Source of the DNA: a virus
Strand: one strand, 5' to 3'
Length of the DNA: 27,552 nt
Virus record (IMG/VR): IMGVR_UViG_3300030117_003057
Location: 1-27,552 of that record
This document shows, piece by piece, positions 16,001-22,268 of the stretch. Both the position numbers and the translations under genes were made by a program. Position 1 is the first letter of the stretch. Each line of letters begins with the position of its first letter. The notes below the pieces were generated by a model. That model was not told where the DNA came from. It made no database searches and worked only from the letters and a program-made list of their open reading frames with translations.

Positions 16001-18507
16001 TAACAGGTAGTCCAACGACTGGATTTCAATCATTTACTTTCACACCTTCATTTACAGGTGATATGGATATAGCTATATATTTTATAGGTTCAACTGAGGC
16101 TAGCGTTGATGAGTTTTCAGTAACAGGCCCTGTAACAGTTCCAGGTAGTTCTATACCAGATATTCCAGATGCACCGGTGGCGGCTTGGGCACAAGTGTCA
16201 ACTAGTATAAATGATTGGGTAATAGACCAACCAGAACATGTTACTTTTGCTAATTTTGAAACTATATATGGTACAGCTAATGAAGCTGTAGCAATAACAG
16301 CCACTGGACAACAAATAGATGCCAATGGGACGGTTACGCCAGATGGAAACACTTACAATTGGTTTGCGCCAGCACCTAATGGGGTTACTACAGTTGGACA
16401 GTACACACCAGGCCCACAATCATTATTAGACGATACTATAAGCATAAATTGTACTAATGCTACAAATAACACTATTACTATATCTCAAACGTTGGGCACA
16501 CCTATGCAGGTGGGCAAGTGGTATATGTTAGATATTGCTTATGAAAACATGACATCTACACATTCGCTACCATTAGCATTTGACTCATCTCATGACCCTG
16601 TTGCGGATGGTACTGAAGTTGTATATATAGAAGGCGTACTACCAATTAATACACCTCCTGGTTTAAACCCACAAGAAACATTTGCTTATCCTGAAGGGCA
16701 TCTAGGTGAAACACTTGGTAATTTTGGTGGAACAACATATGTTACAAACACAACGCAAGGCCCACACATGGCACTTGTTAAAGCTTATCCTGATGGATAC
16801 AACAATAACACTACTGTAACAACACCTATAACTAAACAATATTATGGCACAACTACAGATCCGGTTTACAGAACTGTGTTTAAATTACAATCATCAAGTG
16901 ATATGTCTACTCTTGCTATAAAGTTTTTAAATTTTGTAGGAGACGTGAAAGGTGTTTTCCTTAATCAACTTAATGAACTACCAACAGGTGGTAGTATCGA
17001 TCCTGACTGGAGCGTGATTTCGCCTAAATACGGGTATCTTATAGACCCAACATTTAATCGTCCTATTTTAACTAGCGGATCATTACACTCTTTCACAGCG
17101 TTAGATAAATATTTTAAAGACAATAAATTTAACTTTAATCAATCAAGACACGGTAGATTACAACAATCTTTTACAGGTAACGCGACCCTTGGTGGAGATC
17201 ATCCATTACCAACAGACGAAGGTTATGAGTTGCTTTTCACAATAGATGACGCTGTTTCGCAGTTAGATTCAACAGTGCTACCTGTTAGTGGTAGATTTTA
17301 TGGTGATGTTAGTGGCCAAGATGGATCAGGTAACTACACTGGTTTTAAATTTAGTACAAGCACTACCAGTTTAGCAAAAGGTAGATATCGTATCACTGGT
17401 AACTTTGATGGAACAACAACGCCAACAGCTGAAATATATGATGACACCTTAGGGGCTTTTGTTTCTACTAGTACCTTTAATTCAGTGGCTTTGTTAACAA
17501 ACGCAACACAGTCTAGAATAAGGTTTCAATATATAGGTCCTGGTACATTAACATGTGCTGTAAAAGATTTTTCCCTTAGAGATAAAACAACTGTTCTTAG
17601 TGGTGGCACGGCTGATGCTTGGAGTTTTTCAGGTTTTGATAGCACTTTAAATGATTATATAGCATTTGATAATGAAAGCATAACGTTTAACAACGCACCA
17701 ACAACCGCTCAAGCAGAACAAAACTTAAGCAATATTATAAATCCAGATGTTGGTCATAAATATAGAGTTAAGTTTGATCACGCTTTAACATCAGGTACTT
17801 TCAGTGGTTCCGTGCAAGTGTATTACTTTAACAGCAGTGGAAAAGGTTTTAAGTTCAACACATCAGGTACTGATACATATGATGAAGTACACACAATAGG
17901 TGACGACACGGCTAGCGCTTCACAACTACTAAACACGTTTGTTATACGAGCGTTATCACCTGGTGGTACTAGTGGAACTATAGATAATATACTAATGCAA
18001 CAAGTGGTTGTAGATGGTTTTGAAAGAACAGTGTCTTATACAGAAAAAATTAGAGGTTGGACAAGCTTTAAATCTTTTATACCAGAAAGCGGTGTTAGTA
18101 TGTCTAAAAAATACTACACAATGAACGAGGGTAAGTTATTTGAACATCACTCTAATAACGTAAATAGAAATCAATTTTACGGTGTAGACGGTCACTCTAC
18201 GGTAACAACTGTACTGAACCAAGCGCCTTCTACTATTAAAACGTTTAACACGTTAAACTATGAAGGATCACAGTCTAAAATACTAAAATATCACACAGCT
18301 TACGAAGAAAGCGTAACACCTTACAATTTAGAAGCAAAAGATGGTTGGTATGTTGAGTATTTAAAAACTGACAAACAAGAGGGAACTGTAAAAGAATTTA
18401 TTGAGAAAGAAGGTAAATGGTTTAATTATATCAGAGGTAATGTAACAGATATCAAAACCGCTGCCTTTAGTTTCCAAGGATTAGGAATAATTGAAACAGT
18501 AACATAA
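10048..18507 (+). CDS. Giant tail nozzle/stabilization-type protein with carbohydrate-binding-like insert
   Basis: At 2819 aa this is several times the length of T7 gp12 (about 790 aa). The N-terminus (TFVQGKMNKDLDERLLPNGE, then YRDAMNIQVTTSEGSDVG) is a hallmark of the podovirus tail nozzle/stabilization family. Residues about 1530-1725 look like a propeller-type core (IQKLFSRNTDLVTFCEDRVV, YRAYFTDKARGAVLRLSNDG). Residues about 2657-2819 resume the core with YTEKIRGWTSFKSFIPESG, FEHHSNNVNRNQFYG and STIKTFNTLNYEGSQSK. Between them lie about 930 residues of Thr/Ser/Gly-rich jelly-roll-like modules. Residues about 750-1330 also hold poorly recognised beta sequence. No signal peptide or membrane segment is evident. 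It starts 3 bases after the upstream stop. I infer the lower tail tube and host-facing tip, with the insert a likely receptor- or polysaccharide-binding decoration. Confidence 0.7.
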   Translation: MPEIKNTFVQGKMNKDLDERLLPNGEYRDAMNIQVTTSEGSDVGTVQNVFGNERISDGINNSDFKCIGSITDEKNDTIYWFVTNKIDNIDAILEYKKDLTVTPIFIDTTSSVLKFPDRIITGINIIDDFLFWTDSINEPKKISISRCKQGTTGTIDNPSNTKLIVNDEVVKDADGNDVEVAERNITVIKKKPTSPPNVKINLTSATTKPSLFEKTFCRFAYRYKYEDGEYSAFGPFTDIVFNPTYPNGIDSDTVLSVKEPYNRAMVSSIDSIDIYDFVSPDIPNDVVQVDILYKQENSPVIFSIASVKPDDPVPTGYQYNYWNDFGFNQNNAAYTNSGYKGKYPIVSENIYAAVPSNQLLRPWDNVPKKALAQEVTGSRIVYANYTQNYDLGVTPGLSVDYINRDQYQPSDFSLGGVRSLKSQRNYQLGVIFGDEYGRETPVFTSTDGAVKIPWEKGGMLSASQSYQLKTHLNSTLPDWADYYKFYVKETSTEYYNLVMDKAYSPTSDIIGTEGAIGEDNHIWVSFPSSDRNKLTEEDYIILKRKIKPGENQFPIENRFKILDIKNEAPDAIKFHYMTLGTHANKDGGASGSYNGILDNGGNLSTAPGFNSGLYTSDVHRMDVSDNTTIWLDKSNFEASVTGDGASLINSDDAQNSVKNLYISWHDQDTLETSKRYRISDIRVSNPGTSAVYVMTLAESITSDDATLASNTSNSDRLNENLVVKIERKDTKDMDQFSGRFFVKVVSQEGVTGDLRNVQDDLLDTYIINMTQDVTWWADPEATTAGDPTTGIINSNAYNTTLPDTTQSSTDQNLNDIAGFSGTLTTSTSSAANTYTNNVSNWDLLAGFHSGFSAKASGGHFFIDNLTFVAGQCANNFFARNAGDPIKGNTTIYGEMEWSNALDTSQLALGSGGPTPTVWTQDPQMINYYPRIMSGQQFQSAIDHIVQIFVNSPQLESPNDAHEGNSTKFYRTVAEGTYRWKPFAKDSKDGWDVNNNNGQGFLVNNFDGANSAITEDRTWTTTALGLATTATSGGFVHAIDGLIQTTDEHTDVDGIKRWRAEGELNTGTWNQDNTYGNGSTDNGKIFLHLSFLAPGENLLPDTLTIQDIAGCGLRGINSLGTKLQGIWGGGIFTKEDGTIIADASRKARILELEGNYTTDSGDSNASSDEFTLSGAPGPGVGQGYDTNYADQHYNQWDPAWPAADDTNGEIANFVNAIQAGSKFVFKADASNTTYTIKSLSKKRLYNHTPWRRRFVWDQSGGQLVASGNSVEEAAIAWAEAKNVAGAVTVVGSELYYANILKERLENFAKASNRRVCYILEIDKDPTDPNVTPFNPVEGTATLDAGVELDGTGMSGIQFIQSDPRAVIGRVSTTPAIWETEPKGNADLDIYYEASGAIPCKLNEKNAEVFAPIGCKIKFNDFPDAINGGIIIDANQVYLSEWTLDNGSLLFTANPGFNDLDSSGNAIDYAGKKVRFIRQDGSYTTGTILANNTTVSGDYRTHFEIDPDIDPKNETGLSWYNCFSFGNGIESDRIRDDFNEMQILNGARASTTTEEPYQEEHRKYGLIFSGLYNSNSGLNELNQFIMADKITKDINPTYGSIQKLFSRNTDLVTFCEDRVVKILANKDAVFNADGKPQLTANINVLGQTIPFIGDYGISKNPESFAKESYRAYFTDKARGAVLRLSNDGLTPISDAGMHDYFRDNFALAGSLVGTYDAYKQNYNLTLKQPLTSNVITNADISQGTEVVSTTITGDEILTNILPLGTNLDYSNVLPLDPTTNSSSSYAGILNPILNTQPVVTEYAAIAQGHFQQADTFAASTITQELITNGAFNSQSDWTVIGDSASYGASIYPNAATYLQLDDTFFNSIQPSTTGTFTPPSGNIAYGFFSGYNTGDGRLKRYGVDTTGGYADNSNQSNGTYSNDSAKQTISVESGVEYTCSFLYNMSSVSTNTTNNPNPDTEISVAAKLDGINFTFGLGAVTTPALNVTGSPTTGFQSFTFTPSFTGDMDIAIYFIGSTEASVDEFSVTGPVTVPGSSIPDIPDAPVAAWAQVSTSINDWVIDQPEHVTFANFETIYGTANEAVAITATGQQIDANGTVTPDGNTYNWFAPAPNGVTTVGQYTPGPQSLLDDTISINCTNATNNTITISQTLGTPMQVGKWYMLDIAYENMTSTHSLPLAFDSSHDPVADGTEVVYIEGVLPINTPPGLNPQETFAYPEGHLGETLGNFGGTTYVTNTTQGPHMALVKAYPDGYNNNTTVTTPITKQYYGTTTDPVYRTVFKLQSSSDMSTLAIKFLNFVGDVKGVFLNQLNELPTGGSIDPDWSVISPKYGYLIDPTFNRPILTSGSLHSFTALDKYFKDNKFNFNQSRHGRLQQSFTGNATLGGDHPLPTDEGYELLFTIDDAVSQLDSTVLPVSGRFYGDVSGQDGSGNYTGFKFSTSTTSLAKGRYRITGNFDGTTTPTAEIYDDTLGAFVSTSTFNSVALLTNATQSRIRFQYIGPGTLTCAVKDFSLRDKTTVLSGGTADAWSFSGFDSTLNDYIAFDNESITFNNAPTTAQAEQNLSNIINPDVGHKYRVKFDHALTSGTFSGSVQVYYFNSSGKGFKFNTSGTDTYDEVHTIGDDTASASQLLNTFVIRALSPGGTSGTIDNILMQQVVVDGFERTVSYTEKIRGWTSFKSFIPESGVSMSKKYYTMNEGKLFEHHSNNVNRNQFYGVDGHSTVTTVLNQAPSTIKTFNTLNYEGSQSKILKYHTAYEESVTPYNLEAKDGWYVEYLKTDKQEGTVKEFIEKEGKWFNYIRGNVTDIKTAAFSFQGLGIIETVT
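15220..18015 (+). other. Insert of tandem jelly-roll/CBM-like modules in the nozzle gene
   Basis: This encodes residues about 1725-2655 of the nozzle protein. At least four units look like carbohydrate-binding-module jelly rolls. Unit A is about 1822-2032 (ELITNGAFNSQSDWTVIG to ASVDEFSVTG), unit B about 2045-2305 (QPEHVTFANF, TISINCTNATNNTITISQTL, MQVGKWYMLDIAYENM), unit C about 2360-2518 (GRYRITGNFDGTTTPTAEIY, ending AVKDFSLRDKT) and unit D about 2520-2658 (HKYRVKFDHALTSGTFSGSV, TIDNILMQQV). The recurring scheme of NG-F, W, F-Y-R or Y-F strands and a final V-DEFS or KDFSL strand fits CBM4/9-type modules. Sequence identity between units is low, so exact borders are uncertain. Confidence 0.5.
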
Positions 18508-18518
18508 AAATATAAAGC

Positions 18519-19754
18519 ATGCCACAAATTGATTCTTTTAATATAGACACAAGTAATTTACCAAGCAGTAAAACTACAAGAAACTTTACCGTAATAGGTG
18601 ATGCTGGTTTTGAGTTTTTACTTAACGCCGTTGATAACTCTGGTAAATTTTATAATTTTGCAACAAGAACGTTTAGCACTGGGCACACACCTAACTGTAA
18701 TCTCAAGATAAAATCATCGGGTACAAGATATACTAACCGTATTGTTTTTCCAGCTAGTACTGGTGCTACCTATAATATTGTTTTAATGGCTGCACCTAAC
18801 ACAGATACAACTATAAACACTGATACAGCTGGAGGTAGTGAAAACGTAATAAACAAAGCTATAACGCAAGAAAATGATGTTACGGTAACTTTTGCAGCTT
18901 TTACTGCTAACGATGAAAATTACGGTCGAGGTACGGCACTAGGAACTAAAGAAGATCCACCAGCTGCTAATGTTACATCTATAGCTCCGCCTTTATCAAC
19001 AGCTAGTGGCGCTACAGCTAGTGTTGCGTGGGAACTTTTTAATAGACAACACGATAGTTATGGTTATGGTTTAAGGTTAACTAGACAACCTGTAGACACT
19101 GACTGGTATTTTACAACTCAAGACACGGTCAACGGAACTGTATCAAGCTCAACAACGGTTGTTATAGATGATTTAACAGATATAGTGGTAGGTATGCATA
19201 TAACTGCTGTTAGCTCAGGTAGTTTATCTGGTACGCCTTTTATAAGTAGTATAAACACAGAAACAAAAACACTCACGATGTCTGCTGCGCAAAGTTTTGC
19301 AGACGGCATAACTTTAACTTTTCAAGCTAGAGGAGCGAAAGTTATTCATCAAGCTACAGGGTTAACATTAAAGTTTTCTACTTTATCGGCTAAAGACTAC
19401 ACGTTTACACAACAGGTTAGAACAGCTGTTAGTAATGCTACAACCATACACGTTAAAGACACTTATGGTATATCTGGTGGTAGTCATGTTACTTTTGCCG
19501 GAGCTAACGTTGATAACTCGTCTACAAATAATGTTAATGGAGTAACAACCGCTGATGCTGGTGGAGGTGATAGTGACGGTGTTATTACATGCGATGTTAA
19601 TCAAACTCTTACTGTTGGAACAGTATTAACATTTAAAGGCTCTAGTCAAAAAGTAGATGTGGCTTCTGCTATAAATATACTACAATATCCAGACGCAAAC
19701 AGAACAATATATTTAAATTTAGACAACTTTATAACGCCAGGCACGGCATCATAA
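18519..19754 (+). CDS. Beta-rich tail-associated structural protein (putative fiber or accessory protein)
   Basis: This 411-aa protein is Thr/Ser/Gly/Ala-rich and almost entirely beta. Residues 1 to about 100 (TRNFTVIGDAGFEFLLNAVD, FYNFATRTFSTGHT) look like a beta-sandwich attachment domain known to me from marine phage structural genes. Residues about 165-200 contain a short aromatic segment (SVAWELFNRQHDSYGYGLRL). Residues 205-272 carry the beta module also found in the 745-aa protein. Residues about 290-385 hold a more diverged copy of similar layout (SNATTIHVKDTYGISGGSHV, TLTVGTVLTFKGSSQ). There is no coiled coil, enzyme motif or typical fiber C-terminal chaperone. It lies 11 bases after the nozzle gene, which with the shared module suggests it docks on the tail. 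A small tail fiber or appendage is the best guess. Confidence 0.5.
   Translation: MPQIDSFNIDTSNLPSSKTTRNFTVIGDAGFEFLLNAVDNSGKFYNFATRTFSTGHTPNCNLKIKSSGTRYTNRIVFPASTGATYNIVLMAAPNTDTTINTDTAGGSENVINKAITQENDVTVTFAAFTANDENYGRGTALGTKEDPPAANVTSIAPPLSTASGATASVAWELFNRQHDSYGYGLRLTRQPVDTDWYFTTQDTVNGTVSSSTTVVIDDLTDIVVGMHITAVSSGSLSGTPFISSINTETKTLTMSAAQSFADGITLTFQARGAKVIHQATGLTLKFSTLSAKDYTFTQQVRTAVSNATTIHVKDTYGISGGSHVTFAGANVDNSSTNNVNGVTTADAGGGDSDGVITCDVNQTLTVGTVLTFKGSSQKVDVASAINILQYPDANRTIYLNLDNFITPGTAS
19131..19334 (+). repeat. Second copy of the tail beta module
   Basis: Codons 205-272 of the 411-aa gene are the counterpart of the module at 8668-9105. The order of landmarks is the same: NGTVSSSTTV, an Ile/Val-rich strand, GMHITAVSSG, SLSGTPFISSI, TLTMSAAQSFADG and TLTF. 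The 745-aa gene has extra sequence between the opening and the following strands, so this copy is the more compact form. Confidence 0.7.
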
Positions 19755-19763
19755 TTATAACAC

Positions 19764-20123
19764 ATGGTTAATATAAAAATAAACGGAGGAATACAAAACA
19801 CATCGGTACAAATAGGTGATACAGCTTATTATGTGCCAGAGGCTTCTTTATCGTTAATAGGGGAACAACAATCATCTAATGTAGATCCAATAAATGTTAC
19901 TTACTTAATTGGAGAAATTACTGCTATAGGTCCTGAAACAATAACCATAGACAACCCATCAAACACACCTAGTCCTAATGATTTTGTGATGTTTAGAAAA
20001 AATGAAAACGTTAATAACACAAGTTTAATTGGCTATTATGCTGAAGTAAAACTAAGAAACGACTCACCAGAAGAAGCAGAATTATTTGCTTTAAGCTCTG
20101 AAATAGTTGAATCTAGTAAATAA
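19764..20123 (+). CDS. Small beta-rich conserved structural protein, function unknown
   Basis: This 119-aa protein is predicted mostly beta: an opening MVNIKINGGIQNTSVQIGD, strands around YLIGEITAIGPETITID, then NDFVMFRKNENVN and GYYAEVKLRNDS, with a short acidic C-terminal helix (EEAELFALSSEIVESSK). It resembles a small family I recall between tail and ejection genes of marine phage contigs, without known function. The compact barrel-like layout could suit a tail-completion, plug or head-tail stopper protein. No metal or catalytic motif is seen. Gaps are 9 bases upstream and 41 bases of nearly pure A/T downstream. Confidence 0.55.
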   Translation: MVNIKINGGIQNTSVQIGDTAYYVPEASLSLIGEQQSSNVDPINVTYLIGEITAIGPETITIDNPSNTPSPNDFVMFRKNENVNNTSLIGYYAEVKLRNDSPEEAELFALSSEIVESSK

Positions 20124-20164
20124 ACAGTAAAAAGTGTAATTATAAATTATATAAAAGAAAAAAT

Positions 20165-20908
20165 ATGAGTACAAAAGAATCACCAATGAAATTACCTTTT
20201 CTAGCTGCTATTGGAGGGGCGTTAGGTTTTACGGGCACCGCTGCGGTTACAGCAGGTGCTATAGGAGTAGGAACTGGCGTGGCTGGTATCGCTGCCGCTA
20301 GAGGAATAAGTAAGGGTAATAGAAAAAGAAGAAATCAAATAAGAAAAGCAAATCAAGAGTTGAAAGAACAAAGGAGAGCTTACTTAGACTTTGATGTAAC
20401 TAATCCGTATATGGGCTTAACTAACGCTTATGCTGATATGGAAAACGTAATGGAAGATTTAACTGTTGATCAAAAAGCAGCTCAGTTTCAAGCTGAACAA
20501 GGCGCGCAACAAAGAGCTGATATTTTAGCTAATTTACGTGGTACAGCCGGTACAAGTGGTGTAGCTGCTTTAGCTCAATCTTTAGCACAGCAAGGCCAAG
20601 TACAAGCACAACAAATGTCAGCATCTATAGCGCAACAAGAAGCTGCTAACCAAAGAGCCAGAACGCAAGAAGCTAGTAGAATACAACAATTACAAAGAGG
20701 TGCTGAAATGCAAATACAAGGGCAAGAAGCTTATGGTGAGTTAATAAGACAACAAAGAGAAATGGCTAGGCAAGAAACATTACTGGCTGGAGCTTATGCT
20801 AGAGCTGGCGCCGCTTACGATGCTAAGCAAAGATATACAGAAGGAATAATAGGTGGTGTTACTAATATAGTTGGCGCTGGTGTTAGCGCACTTATGCCAC
20901 CATCATAA
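20165..20908 (+). CDS. Putative ejection (internal virion) protein, gp14-like
   Basis: This 247-aa protein has a hydrophobic Gly/Ala-rich region at residues about 9-48 (LPFLAAIGGALGFTGTAAVT onward) that could span a membrane. A basic turn follows (GNRKRRNQIRKANQELKEQR), then an Ala/Gln-rich helical body (residues about 95-215) rich in QQ and RQ heptad-like stretches. It ends in a second hydrophobic segment (GIIGGVTNIVGAGVSALM). This matches what is known of small ejection proteins such as T7 gp14, which inserts into the host outer membrane. The first of three consecutive genes of rising size, it parallels T7 gp14-gp15-gp16 in order. The start at 20165 is the first ATG; a second Met at codon 8 (20186), just before the hydrophobic region, is also possible. 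Function is inferred, since sequence similarity to gp14 was not tested. Confidence 0.55.
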   Translation: MSTKESPMKLPFLAAIGGALGFTGTAAVTAGAIGVGTGVAGIAAARGISKGNRKRRNQIRKANQELKEQRRAYLDFDVTNPYMGLTNAYADMENVMEDLTVDQKAAQFQAEQGAQQRADILANLRGTAGTSGVAALAQSLAQQGQVQAQQMSASIAQQEAANQRARTQEASRIQQLQRGAEMQIQGQEAYGELIRQQREMARQETLLAGAYARAGAAYDAKQRYTEGIIGGVTNIVGAGVSALMPPS

Positions 20909-20925
20909 CAATAAAACAAAAAAAC

Positions 20926-22263
20926 ATGAGTAATTTATATAAAGCAATGTCAGATTATTACCAAGCTAGGGCTGGAAGCGCTAGTGGTATGGCTTTTGAA
21001 GCAGCTGGAGAAATAGCTGGTTTAGCTTCTGCTTATTTTGTAGAAACAAGAAAAAGAGCTAACGAAAAATTAAAAGAGTTTGATGTTACCGCAACACCAA
21101 AATCATTATCTTTATGGAACTCATCTGGTATGGATTATTATTCTAACAAGCTAGATGTTTTAAATGATAGAATGAATAAAGCTAGAAAAAATCCTAAAAA
21201 GAACAAAACAGAGATAATGAACATATACAAAGAGTATGAAGCTGTAAAAACCTCAATAAACAAATTACCTGGGTTTATGGATGAAGCTAAGAATAATGCT
21301 GACGGAGACAACTACTCTAGAGCTTCTAGTGATAAATACATAAACCAAGTTATATCAGAAAATTACGAGGTATATGAAAACGACGAAGGTAAAACAATGA
21401 TTAAGTTATTTACAGATACACCAGACGGACAATTAACAAGTTTTGATGGTACTTTAGATGATTTTGATGATATGATATTTTTAGAAAGAAAAGATGTAGG
21501 CGATAACATAGTTAAGATAATAGACAAAATAGTTAAAAACCAAGAAAACTATGAAGACGGAGAACTACAACAAGCATTAAGCGATATAGTTGGTGATAAA
21601 GAAGTTTTGTCATCTGCTTTTTGGGACGATATATTTCAGTTAACATCAGGACCTTTTAATACTACAACACTAGCTGATCAGTTTGCTTTAGAGGCTGGTT
21701 ATGATGCTAGTAAAATGGATGAATATAAAATATCTTCTGCTATATTTAACAGTTTAGACCCTGAAACACAAGGTGAAAGATTAAATGAAATGCAAAGATA
21801 CGTTTTTGATAAAGTAAACATGCTTAGTAGAGGTAGATACCAAAGTAATTTAAAGCCTAAAAAAGGCGCTAAAGGTACTATGCCTAGTGAAACTATAGAT
21901 TTTGAAGGTGGTAGCATAGAGTTATTTAAAGAAAAATACAAAACAGTAGATGTTGGTGGTACAGAGATGAGTCCTATTATAGCCAACAATTTACTTAGAA
22001 AAATAGAAGCCAAATACGTTGACCCAGGATCAGAGTTTGGTGTGTCATTTGAACACAATGGTGGATATTACAAATGGGATGGTCAAGACTGGAGAGTTAC
22101 TTTTAACAGAAGACATTTAAGCAAACCTAAAAAATGGGATGTTTATACAGAAACACAGGTGTTAGATGAATTAGGGTTTGGAGCATACATGGGTATGAGT
22201 TCTGGAGGTGGTTCACAAAGTACAAATGTACCACAAGGTGGTGGTAGATATGATAATAAATAA
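20926..22263 (+). CDS. Putative internal virion/ejection protein, middle gene of the cassette
   Basis: I do not recognise a named domain in this 445-aa protein. The N-terminus has an Ala/Gly-rich amphipathic helix (ASGMAFEAAGEIAGLASAYF), followed by a charged helical region with poly-Lys patches (KARKNPKKNKTEIMNIYKEY). The middle (about 150-250) is acidic (FDGTLDDFDDMIFLERKDVG). The C-terminal 130 residues are mixed, with an aromatic segment (HNGGYYKWDGQDWRVTFNRR), ending in a Gly/Ser/Gln-rich tail (residues about 425-445). It lies 17 bases after the gp14-like gene and 5 bases before the giant gene. By order and size it occupies the place of T7 gp15, a tube-forming ejection protein. This is inference only. 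Confidence 0.5.
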   Translation: MSNLYKAMSDYYQARAGSASGMAFEAAGEIAGLASAYFVETRKRANEKLKEFDVTATPKSLSLWNSSGMDYYSNKLDVLNDRMNKARKNPKKNKTEIMNIYKEYEAVKTSINKLPGFMDEAKNNADGDNYSRASSDKYINQVISENYEVYENDEGKTMIKLFTDTPDGQLTSFDGTLDDFDDMIFLERKDVGDNIVKIIDKIVKNQENYEDGELQQALSDIVGDKEVLSSAFWDDIFQLTSGPFNTTTLADQFALEAGYDASKMDEYKISSAIFNSLDPETQGERLNEMQRYVFDKVNMLSRGRYQSNLKPKKGAKGTMPSETIDFEGGSIELFKEKYKTVDVGGTEMSPIIANNLLRKIEAKYVDPGSEFGVSFEHNGGYYKWDGQDWRVTFNRRHLSKPKKWDVYTETQVLDELGFGAYMGMSSGGGSQSTNVPQGGGRYDNK

Positions 22264-22268
22264 GCACA

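Noticed and set aside
10048-18507. The 2819-aa protein as a tail tape measure
   Set aside because: It is beta-rich and Thr/Ser/Gly-rich with nozzle-family ends, lacking the long helical heptad or hydrophobic pattern of tape measures.
20124-20164. Hairpin or promoter in the 41-base gap before the gp14-like gene
   Set aside because: Only a 5-bp all-A/T stem (TAATT/AATTA) is possible and no convincing promoter boxes are seen. I treat it as an A/T-rich translation leader.
20926-22263. Lytic transglycosylase or endolysin in the ejection cassette
   Set aside because: No convincing catalytic pattern was found in the 445-aa protein or in the visible part of the giant protein. The assignment would rest on T7 analogy alone.
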